Of a stretch of 64,000 nucleotides of DNA, positions 22,451-33,981 are shown one piece after another. Source of the stretch: Lactifluus volemus (lineage: Eukaryota; Basidiomycota; Agaricomycetes; Russulales; Russulaceae); contig WTXI01000013.1 of assembly GCA_022376515.1 (NCBI GenBank), forward strand, positions 1 through 64,000, read 5' to 3'. Below the pieces are notes generated by a model. It was not told the DNA's origin. It saw nothing but the letters and a program-made list of their open reading frames with translations, and searched no databases. Positions within the stretch are counted from its first letter, which is position 1; every line of letters begins with the position of its first letter. Position numbers and translations under genes: made by a program.

Positions 22451-23661
22451 GGCGAGACGTTTAGGTGCTAACAGCGTTACCACTTTGGCAGGCGGAGACA
22501 TCGGCCCTTGCTGGTACCAGACTACCAGTGGACCTTCTCTCGACGTTTATTACAGCACAGAGACAAGCCATACGACTCCGATTTATACAGTACCCGGCCA
22601 AACCGGTGGGAGTTATCCCAGACATTGATTATGATCGGAGACTGCAACAACGACCGGAATTGAGGAGAGGTGCTGGGTCTGTGAAGTATGGGCAGTATAA
22701 GCCAAACCGTTGAATTGCATAGAACAAATCCAGCAGGTGTGGACTCAGCAGGCTCTGCATATTTTGACAATTTGGACATTCTGAAATTGCTACCGTGACC
22801 TAACAAAAACAAAAAACTCAATCATGCACCAGCGCATGTTTGAAGTCGCTCGGATGTGAGTCGGGGTATTAGATTAAAGCTCAGATTCGATATCATCAAC
22901 CCGACAATCTCCAGGAGCAGCAGCTGAGTGCAGATCACTCCTCAAGGTTGCATATGAAGGAACGCTACTGGGAAACACAGGTATTTGCTCAATTCCAGTG
23001 TGTCGAGGTAAAGCACTCTCTAAGCAACCTTGAGCGTCAAAGTCCAGCTCTCTATTTCATAACTCGTAACGTGCCTGGAGGTATCGCGTCTCGTGGTCTA
23101 TGTGTGACAAGAAAATGATGGGAATACAAATTGTTCGAGAGCAAAGGAAGATCCTGAGGAATTGTCATCGAGGTAGAAAGTGATGGTGTGACGAGTAGCT
23201 CAAATGCGTTAGAGAGTTAGTTGGTTTTCATAGAAAAAAAGGACCATTTGTATTTACAAGGAACGACTGCACTGTCGACGCATACGCGTCAGATACACGC
23301 ATCGAGAAAGAATCAGTGGAAACCGTGAGACGGTGACTTCGGCCAGACACGATGACGTGTCGACGGGTCATGAAGATGAGGCGGGGTATAGCGATATTGT
23401 ACTCGAATAAGTCTCGAACCAATCCTCACTAGAGACAAACTAGCCCGGAAATGAGAGTTGTTTAATGGAAATCATCAACGATTGCTTCAAAGGGTCCGAA
23501 AGATACAGCCACTAGTACCGTACAACTCCACGCTTCGCCTGAGCACGACGGGCTCTCGGTCCGTCCGGTCCGAGGCCTACGGGGCCCGCTACTAGCCTAC
23601 TACACTGGCACCTCCAACACATTCACCCGTGTATAAACTACACGACATAGCCCGGTAGTCA

Positions 23662-25519
23662 CTAAAAAGGTGACTCCACAATGTAAACCACAGTCTCCTT
23701 GCTCGAAGTTACGTCCTCCTCGGGCTCCAGTCTGTGTGCTTCAACACCCAGTTGCTCATCATGATCAAGTGACCTCGAATGGGTTTTCTTTGACAAAGAG
23801 TCATCATCGCGTGTGATGTATACGGACACATCCATCGGGCTGAGCTCGACAACCCTACTGGGGACGGAATCCCCTTTAACCTTCGCAAATGAGATACGAC
23901 TATGCGGAAGGCCAGAGCTGTTAACACTGCAGCAAGAATCAGCCACATGAGTAGGGAGACGCATGTCAAGGGGCCATACGTGTCGGAGGAAAAGTGTATA
24001 AGAGAACGATAGACTCGCGTTGCAGCGATTGTCGCTGATATCATGGAAGGTACCTGAAACATCTGAATTACGGACCACGTAAGAGACCGGCAGCATTTCT
24101 CTACTCGTGATAAAGGAAGAGCATACAAGGTTAAGCTGTTCTGAAATTTCGAGATCGATCAATCTGGATCGCTGGTGAGCTGCAGAGAAATAAATTTACC
24201 GTTTATGTTCAAAATAAGGGACACCTGAGACAAGAAAGTGCGATGAGCAAAGAGGAGACGGTGAGGAACTACCAGTAGTAGTCGGACTGACCGCTGCTGG
24301 GATCCCAGCAACAATGGCAAGTGAGAGCGAAATAATGCCCTTCCCAACAGAAGACACATCAGCGCATCGAAAGGGCTACAGCCATAGAAATATGCCACCA
24401 CCAACCTGTTTCCATAGGAAACTCCCCAGATCGAACATGCCGCCACCTCCCAGGCGGAGGCGAAGCAGGCCGGCAAGCACCATAAGAAGCAATATGACGT
24501 TAGTAGCGAGCGTGACGAAAACGTTAAGTTTAGTCATATCGGGCACCGAACAGAGGCTGGCCACGGCCCAGGGTTCCCAAACAGAAAGGAGCTGGGAATG
24601 GATAAGTCTGGCACCAAGTACTAGTTCAAACATATTATTTACCCGCACTGTTCCTGACGACAAATCACATGTATGAGATTCTTGGTCCACCTACTGTACA
24701 GTAAGGAAAGCAGGGAGAGACTTACCTTGGATGTAGAATACAACAGTTATTCCCCATACGCTGGTTCCAAGCGCCAGAACAATCTTATTGAAGTTCCAAA
24801 CGGCGATACTGGTGCCATCATCAGCTTTCCTAATTTTCTTCCGGAAGATAAACCCAGCGTGAGAGTACAGAACTGGGCGTACACGCGAAGTAATATCAAC
24901 AATGATGCGCAGGCCATTGCAAAGAGGGAGGATGACTAAAGGGAGAACAAGGTGGAAGCCGATTAGCGTTCCCTTAGAAAACCGAAGTGCATTTAAGACG
25001 TTGCCCACAATTTCAGCAATAACAAAGCTCTTGTGATCGTCATGATCGTCACTGACTTACACAGGTGTAGAGAGGGAAATGCACATACGTGGCAATTGAT
25101 TGGTCTCAAGATAGAAAACTCGATGAGGGCGAGGATTATGTTTACGAGGGTAGCTATCCGTGCAAGCGAGTAAATCTAACGAAGAGTAAAAGTCAGTCCC
25201 CGATGTGTCAGTGAGGCCCCATCACTACTGACCCATATTGTCCAACGGTAGTGGCGACGACCTCGGATGATGCTCCACTCGAAGTCCAGAGTAGTAAAAA
25301 ATTCCCAACTGAAAAGTGGAACGTTAACATCAAAGGGTATCTATTGAAAGGGAGGCAACACACAGGAAGATGCCATAAAAAGCATGCCAGAGCTTTACTA
25401 AAGTCACTGTTGATTCGCAGATTCACTCAGGCTTGGGCGATCTAAATCCGGAGCGAGACCTCAAGAGCATACGCACAGGTATCACGCAGGAGTTCGCTGG
25501 GATCTCGAAGATTTGCCAT
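23662..25519 (-). CDS. 7TM receptor-like membrane protein, array 1 copy c
   Basis: ATG at 25519 ('MANLRDPSELL'), stop at 23662. All exons keep phase: the 21-base exon encodes SFVIAEI, the 11-base exon GAACAGTGCGG lies between good splice sites, and the 14-base exon encodes EQLNL. It has the family loop 'RHYRWTIW', the cysteine 'RPINCH' before TM3 and 'SLCSVPD' in the TM4-TM5 loop. The tail is longer by an HD repeat ('SLDHDEQLGV') and ends 'VESPF' instead of 'VESPV'. It is the most complete gene of the first array together with copy b. Confidence 0.82.
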
Positions 25520-26043
25520 TCTTGCAAACCAAGCTTTGAGGTAGAGAGGAAGGTGTTTGCTTGTGACTTGACAGCAGCGAACAGTTAAACACAAAACGAC
25601 CTGCCGGGCTACACAAATATATAGCTAGCCCTGGCAGTTTACGTACTAGTGTGGCCCTGTGCCTCTGAACAAAGGAGATATTGATCGATAAATCACAATT
25701 TACTGATTGTGCATAGCCTCTTAACTAAACATCATTGATGCCTCTGTCAGGCCCCATAAGCTGTTCAGCGTGAGAAGAAGGAATATGTCTTCGGACGTTT
25801 CGTTTCAGCACCAAACTGAGTGTTGCAGTAATCAACGCCGAGATTTAGGAGGGCGACGAGGTACCTGTGAGGGTCGCCCTGCCAAGTTACCTTGGCAATG
25901 CTCACATCCACGACTTTGTATGCAGCCCACTGTAACATAGAACTCGATTAAGAATAATCAGAGCAAAGATGTACAAGGAGATATTCACAAAGAAATAGCT
26001 GGATGCACTAACGTCCCAAGACCTCTCAGGGATTAACATCAGA

Positions 26044-26472
26044 TCAGTCGTTATCTGCGCTCTTCATGTATGACCCACCGTCGTGGTTGTCCATAATTAC
26101 GGTATCTGTAGTGACCAAGTTAGTGCCGAAGCTTGTCCCAGGTTCAGGTAGACGTGAATTGATCGAGCGAACGACATATCCACAAGGAGCTGGATGATAT
26201 AGGCACCACATGGGTGGCATAACAGTTCTCATTGGATCCGAAACCTCTTCGGAAGCAAAAGTAGCTTCGGTAGCTGCAACGGGTGTAGTACCTAGTGTCC
26301 TGAGATGAGCAATCAGCTTGACCCATCCAGTATCATCTCGGATCTCGACTTTGATTAAGGCAACACCTAGCTCGTCTTTTCTCTGAACGGTTTTTGGGGC
26401 CTGACAGGCAGACTTGATTGATTCGACATTTCCTGATAGTTGGGAAAATACCGCGTTGGTACGATAGCGCAT
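26044..26472 (-). CDS. Hypothetical 142-residue protein
   Basis: One uninterrupted frame, 'MRYRTNAVFSQLSGNVESI' to 'GGSYMKSADND'. Not recognised. No clear domain, signal peptide or membrane segment. In units 1 and 2 its two halves lie 1.3-1.5 kb apart, each partly open, so either the block was inserted into it there or a deletion fused two pieces here. It could be non-coding. Confidence 0.3.
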   Translation of the reverse strand: MRYRTNAVFSQLSGNVESIKSACQAPKTVQRKDELGVALIKVEIRDDTGWVKLIAHLRTLGTTPVAATEATFASEEVSDPMRTVMPPMWCLYHPAPCGYVVRSINSRLPEPGTSFGTNLVTTDTVIMDNHDGGSYMKSADND

Positions 26473-26539
26473 GGCGCACCTGTGATCGCTGATTGTTAAT
26501 CATTGAATTTCCTTGTCAGTACTCAGGCACTCAGCTTTG

Positions 26540-26745
26540 ATTGCGGGTGCAAATACATGGGATTTTGCAAGCGAATGGTGACATGGCGATTGGGGCTTGG
26601 TGTTATGACGGCTTCTATCAGGAGGATGACACAATTTGACTTGCAGTGGCTATACGTGTACTGCTACGCTGGGTAGCTATATATTTGTGTAGCGTTGTTA
26701 CAAGTAGGTGTTCCACTTTTCAATTCGCTGTCGCCTTGGGTGCCG
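26540..26745 (+). promoter_or_regulatory. Orphan 7TM-type promoter, unit 3
   Basis: Third copy of the gene-less upstream block: GGGTGCAAATAC, GACATGGCGAT, and TATATATTTGTGTAGCGTTGTTAC at about 26680-26702. It breaks at CTGTCGCC like the other two. Confidence 0.6.
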
Positions 26746-27092
26746 CGGAACGCCGTTTCAGGTGGCACAGACGCGGGCCCCAGACCGGACAAACCGGGAA
26801 CGTCGTGCCAGCTCTACACACCGGAATTGAGCATTCCCGGTGTTTTTGCAGGCGCGGCTTTATGAGTATTGGAAATATGAGGCCCCTTTTTAAGCGCAGG
26901 CCGTGATTTACCAGGCAACTTGTCAGCAGCATTCCTTCCTAGGCAAACATACTTGTTAATTATTCTGCTCAGTCACTGCTCCTTGGGGAGGTTGTCAAGT
27001 TGCTCACTGTCAGAGAGAAGAGCTGGGACGACTGGTACTGATATTGATACTGATTAGAGAGGGAGTGGTGGGTTTATACAAGAAAGTATTGT

Positions 27093-27112
27093 GCAAAAGC
27101 GAGAGCTTTTGC
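27093..27112 (+). other. Second copy of the GAGA-loop hairpin
   Basis: Identical 8-4-8 inverted repeat to 22431-22450 in otherwise diverged surroundings. Confidence 0.5.
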
Positions 27113-27660
27113 GGTGAGCGATGTGTGTTAGGGCATCGGATTCAGACGTCGTAAAGCAAGTGAGAAGGTGTGGCCTACACCCATCAAGATATCAAGGGGA
27201 AAAACGTGCTAATAGCGTTTACCACTTTGGCACGCGGCCCGGGATACATCGGCCCTTGCCGGAGACTCTCAGTGAACCGTCTCTCGACGTTTATTACAGT
27301 ACAGGTACAAACCATACGTCTCCGTTTCATACGGTACCCGGTCAAACCAATAGAAGTTATCCCGGACATTGGTTGTGATGAGAGACTGCAACAACGACTG
27401 TAATTGAGGGGAGAAGAAAGGGAACTGGGAAATACAAGGTTCGCCTCGGGTGTAGAAAACGTTTCGTTGGGTGGGCTAGGAAAAATGACGAACCATGGGC
27501 TTTATGAGCCAAAACGTTCAATCTCATAAAATAAAACCAGCATGGGTGAAACTCAGTGGTATCATGTCAGATTTTAGATTTTGGCGGCTCTGCATCTTTT
27601 GATTTGGACTTTCTGAAATTGCTACCTAACAAAACAAATAAAAACTCAATCACTCACCCA

Positions 27661-28029
27661 GTGCATGTGCGAAGCCACTCGGATGCGGATGTCGTGAGAC
27701 TGCCGATACTGTCAGAGTTTGATACATTTGATGCGCCGTCACCCAGCAGCAACTGCCAGTGGAAAACATGGGAACCGGAAACTTCCGAGTCGTCGGAAGC
27801 TTACATCCGACTTCCCGCGGAAGACACCTCTAAACGACAGAAGAACGGGAACAACGGAAAGGATCTACGATATGTGGTATTCATCTAGAACGTGTTTCTG
27901 ACGTTTTTTGCAGTGGTGACACAGCTCGTCTTCTCTCTTTACGGCCAGACGGAGGCACAAACGGTGTTTAATCCCGAAATTAAGCCTGAGCACAGTCAGG
28001 CAGAATCGATCGCTTCTCATAGTTGGTAA
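27661..28029 (+). pseudogene. Hypothetical gene fragment X
   Basis: Two plus-strand frames close together: one with 'DVVRLPILSEFDTFDAP' and 'TWEPETSESSEAYIRLPAED' up to about 27850, and, after a possible acceptor TTTTTTGCAG at 27905-27914, 'VTQLVFSLYGQTEAQ' to a stop at 28029. The splice phase does not work out cleanly. Units 2 and 3 (38260-38630, 48555-48925) have a stop after 'PPPSSS' from a small deletion. Not recognised; perhaps the degraded C-terminus of a neighbour. Confidence 0.35.
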
Positions 28030-28310
28030 AAGTTCCCAGTCAAATGTCGGTACCGTGGTACAATACTAATGCTGCATGGTGCATCTGATCATTCAATTGG
28101 TTGCTGATCGTCGACTTCCACTCCACTATTCAAGCGCTCAGCGCTCAGGATTGATTGGATATTCCGAGCCCCTGCTTCGTATTGCGGGTCCCAATAAAAT
28201 TGGAGTTCGTTCGGGAGCGCAGGGTGACATGGCGATGGAAGCGTGAGTGTCATCGTAGCTTCTTCAGGAAAAAATGACATGAATACGAGTTGCAGTGGCC
28301 TATACGTATC

Positions 28311-28345
28311 AGCTAGCTATATATTTGTGTAGCGTTGTTATTAGA
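28311..28345 (+). promoter_or_regulatory. Core promoter of type A 7TM genes
   Basis: CTATATATTTGTGTAGCG about 110 bases above the ATG at 28431. The same element stands above the other type A genes and, inverted, above array 1 genes (e.g. 19856-19865). It is preceded by the conserved GACATGGCGATGGAAG block. Confidence 0.55.
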
Positions 28346-28430
28346 AGGCGTTCCACTGTTCAATGCGCTGTTGCCAGTGTTGAGTCACACTAAAACGCCC
28401 TCTCTCTCCACCCCAAGCTCGTTTTTCAGG

Positions 28431-30306
28431 ATGGTGAATTTCCAGGATCCCCGTGTAATGTTGTATGAGGCCGGTGCGTATGCTTCTCGCTCTGGGTTCG
28501 GAGGTCCAAAATCTGAGTGAACCTGTGTTTCAACAGTGGTGTTGGTGAAGCTCTGGCACACATTTTATGGCATCTTCTTGTGCGTGTCCTGCATGTCACT
28601 GATGTTCTTATGACGTCGACGATTCGCTAATTCGGTTTTCAGTTGGGAATTCATCACTACTCTAGACTTTGAGTGGAGTGTTATCCGAGGGCATCGCCCC
28701 TACCGTTGGACAATATGGGTCAGTAGCGATAGGGTCTTTTTAAGATTTCCTCAGACACCTATGACTTACTTTCCTCTTTGTTAGATTTACTCCCTTACGA
28801 GGATGACTGCTTTCATGGCTGTAATCCTCAATGTCGTCGCGTTTGCATTCTCGAGGCCAATTAATTGCAGGGTATGTGTATTGTCATGCGTCTGCCTCTC
28901 TACACCAGTGTAACTCAGAGACAATCCCGACTATTCTAAGGTCGTGGTCATTCTTGAATTCGTGAGCAAATTCCCGCGTGCACGAAGGGAAAGCTAATCG
29001 GTTTCCACCTTGTTCGTTTTTTTCCTCAAGTTGTTCTCCTCCTTTGCGATAATCTTCGCATCGTTGTTGATAATGATTCGCGTGTACGTGAGTTCTGTAC
29101 ACCTGTACTAGATTGTCTTTTGGAAGGAAATCTGATGGTAGCGCCAGCATTGCCATTTGGAATAGAGACAAGTTTATTATGGCGCTTGCAGCCAGCATAT
29201 GGGGATCAAACTTTGGATTCCTCATCAATGGTATGTTGTCCCCGCTGTAGGTCGATCAGGGATAAACATGTGATTTTGCGTCAGCAATCGTGCGGGTAAA
29301 TTAATGAAATTGAACTACTTTGATGACCCTGGGACTTATCCATTCCCAGCTCCAGTCTGCTTGGGTGCCTGGGGAACACACTGGCTCCTGTACCGTGGTC
29401 AATCCAGATGTCACCAAACTTAATGCCATCGTCTCGTTCGTTACCGAAATAATATTGCTCCTTATGATGCTCGCCGGCCTGCTTCGCTTACGCATGCAAG
29501 GCGGCGGCATGCTCAATCTGGGGAGCTTCCTATGGAAACAGGTAGGAGGGCACATCTCCATAGCCTTAATACCTTTTGCTGATGTGTCTTCTGTTGGGAA
29601 GGGCATCATTTGGATCTCACTTTCCATATTGTCTGGGGTACCGCCAGTGGTCAGTATGATGACTACTACTAGTGTTTTCTCTGCCTCATCTGTTCGGTCA
29701 TCATTTTGTGCCCCAGGCGTTCCAGATCTTGAACTTGAATGGTAAATTTCCGTTCTCTGTAGTACACCATCAATGTTGACCGAGGTCTACTGTTCTCGAA
29801 ATTCCAGAGCCATTAAACTTTGTACGTCACGGTTCTTTCTTTGCTGCGATTGGAGAAACAAGTTTCTTATGTGTTCTGCGATACAGATGTTTGAGGTCCC
29901 CGCGTTTTTAGCTGTGACAATCGCTGCAACGCGAATCTATCGTTCTCTTACACACTTTTCCTCCAACACGTACGGCTCTTAAGACACCTAAATTTCGTCT
30001 CCCTACTCATGCGACTGATGTTTCCGCAGTGTCAGCAGCTCAGCCCTTCCAAATTTTGGTCTCTCGTTGGCGAAAGTCCAAGGGATTTCCGACCCCAGTT
30101 GGATTGTCCCATCCACCCCTATACAGGTGACCGTACACACAATATGCGAGCATAGTCAATTGTCACAGGAAACCCAAGTCAACATGGACGCCGAGCAGCT
30201 GCACATTAAGGTAAAGGACTCGGAACTGCGGACTGAGGAGGACATAAATGGCAACTTGAATGACAGAGTGGAGAAAGTGATTTCCGACGTTGAATCACCT
30301 GTTTGA
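28431..30306 (+). CDS. 7TM receptor-like membrane protein, type A, unit 1
   Basis: 14 exons, all phases consistent, about 352 residues. Exon 1 'MVNFQDPRVMLYEA' (43 bases). TM1 is in exon 2 ('VVLVKLWHTFYGIF'). The signature loop is 'WEFITTLDFEW' with 'RPYRWTIW'. TM2 is 'LTRMTAFMAVILNVVAF', and the cysteine is in 'RPINCR'. The 21-base exon is 28941-28961 (VVVILEF), leading into TM3 'SLLIMIRV'. TM4 ends in 'GFLING', then the 11-base exon 29285-29295. The loop cysteine is in 'HTGSCTVVN', then TM5 'IILLLMMLAGLLRLR'. TM6 is 'IIWISLSILSGVPPV', the 14-base exon is 29808-29821, and TM7 is 'FLAVTIAATRIYRSL'. The hydrophilic tail of about 90 residues ends 'VISDVESPV'. Intact. Confidence 0.85.
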
Positions 30307-31139
30307 TAACAACTAACCATCTTGTGTCTTTATACCCAAAAGCGGACTGCAGCGGTGCTGAATTCACATTACAGTAATTGTAACGACTCTCGTCACTGTT
30401 AGTGAAGTTAGCGACAGAGACAATATTTACCCAGAATCAGAACGTAGCGGATACAAATAATACAGGTCAAGAGGTAGCGAGTAGCCTGAGGAGATATCAG
30501 AGATCAAAGTTAAACAAAAAGATCAAAAGCAAAACAAAGAGCCTGAACGCGTCGCAAGGAGTTGCATGCGATCCGGGAGCAGCAGGACAGGTGAAATGTC
30601 CAAAGACACGAGGCGTGGTGTAGTACACAAAATAGCAAAAGAGATGCAAGTATTGAACGAGGCCGCAGAGAACGAATGAGACGAGCGAAAGAAGGGCAAA
30701 ACACGGAGTCAATGTCGCCGGAGTTCGGGCCGGGAAAGACAACAGCCCTCGTGACACCGCTCCGGTTTCCAACAGAACCCACGGCTCTAGACCATGTGTG
30801 CCCTCTTTGTTTTTTTTTTTTTTTTCATCCATAGGAACAGAGACAAGTGGAAGATCCCTTACCCAATCCTGTATCTCAGCCAGCCTCCCCTAACTGCTAT
30901 CAACTCTGTTCGCACCTAGATTTATAATTTTGTATAATCGAGTCGACCCTCTTCGAGAAATCCGAGCTTGCGGTCACACGGAAAAATGCACCAGTGCGCC
31001 GTCAAGAGAAGTTGTAAGAGAGCTTAAAGCACTTTGAAGATGTGGAGCGGAGGGTCAGGAACTCGGAGCAAACCCGTCTCTCTGAAAGCTCGAAGGAAGA
31101 AGTGAAGGGCACGATGCAAAGAACCCAAATTTGAAGCTT
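30307..31139. other. Intergenic region after the unit 1 type A gene
   Basis: No gene. Contains about 130 bp with a T17 run at 30808-30825 that units 2 and 3 lack, next to a segment inverted relative to those units. Confidence 0.5.
30884..31000. repeat. Segment inverted relative to units 2 and 3
   Basis: The reverse complement of this stretch matches 41348-41475 and its unit 3 copy (e.g. CCGCAAGCTCGGATTTCTCG, then ATCTAGGTGCGAACAGAGT), while both flanks stay in direct orientation. Confidence 0.8.
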
Positions 31140-32009
31140 GAGGCCCTTGGAGAACGTCGCCTCTGTCAGCGAAGATGTCCAAGTTACCCAGTCTACTGCG
31201 GTGACAGTCTCCCAATCGATGCCGACGGTCACGTTCGTACCGACATCATATTGCTTCTTATGACCTGGGAACTTCTATGGAAACGATGTGGTGGTACTTT
31301 CAATTTGCTGATGTGTTTGGAAGCGCATGGTCTAGATTCATTCGCCGTTGTTGCCGGGGTACCTCTCCTTCTCGCTCATTGCCGTTTTTTGTTTATCGCA
31401 GTTTCCTTATTTTGAACCTGAATGGTAAATTTCTTTCTTTCCATTTCACTGATGGTCTAAATTGTTCGAGCTCAATTCTGCCCGATATTCCGCTCAATGT
31501 GGTACTTCTTCGCCACGAGTAGAGGTCGCGGGGTCTCACCCGTTGGCTGCCTTGGGCAACGCAGATTTTTCAGATCCCGGCGCTGATTACATTGACAATC
31601 GCCGAGACGCAAATCTATCGCTCTCTGTTATATTTACGAGTACGACCTCGTGACTTTACTTTTGTCACCTCACTCATGCGGCTGATGTTACTACATGTCA
31701 ACAGCTTAGGCGTTCCAAATAGCGGTCTCGTTTGCGAAGGTAAAGGGGTTTCCGACTCCAGTTGGAATGTCCGACCCAGCCAGATGCACGTGGCCGTACA
31801 CAACACCCCCGAGCAGACCCAATCGTCACAGTTGAGGTCGCAAGTCCGACTCAGACCAGCCTAGTGAGCAGCTATCACCACTACCAGTCTCCGTCAAAGT
31901 ACACGAACTGGAACCGGAGGACGTAAATCTCGGCATTCTTTTCATTCTTATTTTTTTTCTTTAGAATCTCGGCGTGGAGAAACTTACCGTTGTCGACACA
32001 CCTGTTTGA
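31140..32009 (+). pseudogene. Truncated 7TM copy, unit 1
   Basis: Only the 3' half is present: a piece of exon 7 with an internal deletion ('DIILLLM' joined to 'LLWKR'), damaged exon 8, exon 9 (LNLN), exon 10, exon 11 ('FQIPALITLTIAETQIYRSL') and a tail ending 'VVDTPV'. Exons 1-6 are missing. Confidence 0.8.
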
Positions 32010-33981
32010 TATAACTACTGGACTAACCATTGTCTCCATCGCTAACTTCACTACAGTGACGAGAGTCGCCACAATTATTGTAATGTAAATTCAGCGCCGT
32101 TGCAGCCTGCTTGAGGTATGCCGCGTGTTTTCAGAACCCACAAATCCGATCACACATCTTAACGAATCAACCCACGGAAATATATATTTTTCCTCATCAA
32201 CACTCTCCGTGGGGTGGGCAGCAGCGATGGGTCCCGACCATCAAAGGCAAGACGACCGGTTCTAAACCTCGGGACCATTACACTTTGGGCTTCTTATGCC
32301 TCTTGCGTCCTCGAGGGGTACGAGTGCCAGTCCTCCAGCGACTCGTCAGAACTCCCCGGCCATCTAGACCCGCCGCTACCACCCGACACATACTCGCTTC
32401 GACATCAACTCCCCTTGCACCTTCGATCTTCACCCCCGGTGGCATTCGCACAACAGCAGTAACAAACTGACAGCTGAGCGGGCCACAAATGCACGAGGAG
32501 GAAGACCGAAGGCAAGGGATGAGATGAGGAGGATGAGGGATACAACGTCGAACACGCAGCCTTTTATATTCCTCAATTAGAGCGGAGATGGACCACAGTT
32601 TTGGCTAACAGTTTCGAGTCGTTCTTTGGATTCAACCGAGTGGAATTCGTTCAATAGCCACGGAACACGAGTACTAGTGAAATCGTGCTCCGCTCACTCG
32701 CTTGGAAGACGACTCGATCTCTATTGCATGCCTAAGGTCCTCCCACTTTACTCCTGCTTCTCCAAGGAAAGGTGCCTGTCAATCAGTATGCAGGGCACGC
32801 ACCGAACCTCTGACAGACGTGAGTGAGTTGCGCATTCAAGCTTCATGTTCCAGTTATATTCCAAATCCTCCCGCCCTTGGGGAATCTGAACATGGGGTTG
32901 ATCTCCCGGCTGATCGACCGATTTAGAATGTATGTTCTCCTTTCTTGGGGAGTAAACCACGAGGTTCAGTATCCTAAAAATCAGCGGAGAAAGCCATCGG
33001 AGCCGACCCAGTGGACTTCGCGTCCACATCCGATGCGTTGCTGGCTCAGGCCACTTTGACACTCAAGCTTATAGTTACTTGTTTGGAATTTATGTTTAGC
33101 CTGAGGCTTCTATGGAGCGTAGAAGATCCGACGGGCCATGCTAGTCGAGTAGTTATTTGACTTCGTCGTTTTCCTAAAGGGTACATACAGCCAGTTTGCT
33201 TCTCCTTATGCTGGACGGAAATCCAACCCTTGATCAAGATATGCCCATGCCAGAGGGCACGGTAAGGTAGCAGCTCGACTGGCAAATTCCAGGCAAGTTC
33301 AGTTGCCGAAGGGACATCCCAGCATCTACAGTAGGGTGCAACTGTACGTACACTAGCAAATCGGCGCTCGCCGAACCGTCACGCACGTGACATCTTGGCA
33401 ACTTTTTCTCACGATGTCCTGATGAATGTCTCTCCCTACTTTCTTGGTGACAAATCCTCTTGGTACCTTGACAATCGAGAACTTGGGCACCTCGCGTTAA
33501 TCCCTGCTTGGCGCTCGAAACCACCCAATTCATGCAAATTCAAAATTTCCCCCATCACGTATTCTCCTTCTCCTGATTCACAGCATATGCGGCCCAGCCA
33601 AAGCATACACTTCCGAAATTAAGCAAAATGAATTACTTTTAGCTTTTCCTAGTGTGGAAAAGATCCGGGTCAAGCCTTGTGTACATGATGATCATTGATG
33701 GGATGTTGATCGTTGACCCATTGACCCGTTGATTTCCCCTGCTTAAGCTGGAGCCCAGTCTCGGTCGACCGATATCCCCGCTTCTTATCGGGAGTCGCTG
33801 ACTTTGGAGGCGCAGGACCACATGGAAATGTAAGTGTGAATTTCATAACTTCTGATAGAAAAATAACATGTGGCTTATGTACAGCGAACTATATACTGGT
33901 GTAGCACTGGCGTTCCACTGTTCGCTGTTGTCAAATCAGAGGCAAACGCCCTCCACCTCCACCTCAAGCTTGCTTGCTAGG
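32010..33981. other. Intergenic region between truncated copy and type B gene, unit 1
   Basis: About 2 kb repeated in all three units. Short frames exist on both strands (an 85-codon plus frame near 42565 and 52869 in the other units is shifted here), but none has recognisable features. The last 100 bases are the type B promoter, with TATATA at about 33890. Confidence 0.5.

Larger units (their letters stand above)
17078..22859. repeat. First-array repeat unit 2
   Basis: Second direct repeat, about 5.8 kb, aligned to unit 1 from GTGTGAATGTC onward. It carries the intact copy b gene, lacks the LINE, and keeps the 1.3-1.5 kb block shared with unit 1. Confidence 0.85.
19782..22859. other. Upstream/intergenic part of unit 2
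   Basis: Copy b promoter with a TATATATTT element at about 19856-19865 (75 bases above the ATG). A minus-strand fragment homologous to the unit 3 frame lies at 20172-20456, then the block shared with unit 1 (to about 21740), the N-terminal half of the same minus frame (21707-21925), an orphan plus promoter near 21985-22190, and 550 bp shared with unit 3 containing a perfect hairpin. No intact gene seen. Confidence 0.5.
22860..27610. repeat. First-array repeat unit 3
   Basis: Third direct repeat, about 4.8 kb. It lacks the 1.3-1.5 kb block of units 1 and 2, so the neighbouring minus-strand frame is continuous here. It ends where the second array begins. Confidence 0.8.
25520..27610. other. 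Upstream/intergenic part of unit 3
   Basis: Contains the copy c promoter (ATATATAG near 25616, within 100 bases of the ATG), the hypothetical minus frame 26044-26472, an orphan plus promoter near 26540-26745, and a region to 27610 similar to the end of unit 2. A short plus frame at 27121-27378 shares 'PSLDVYYST' with 22530-22570, but most differences change the residue, which argues against coding. Confidence 0.5.

Noticed and set aside
22353..27378. Shared peptide 'PSLDVYYST' in plus frames of two units as a gene
   Set aside because: Most differences between the two copies change the amino acid and the frames have different starts, so purifying selection is not supported.
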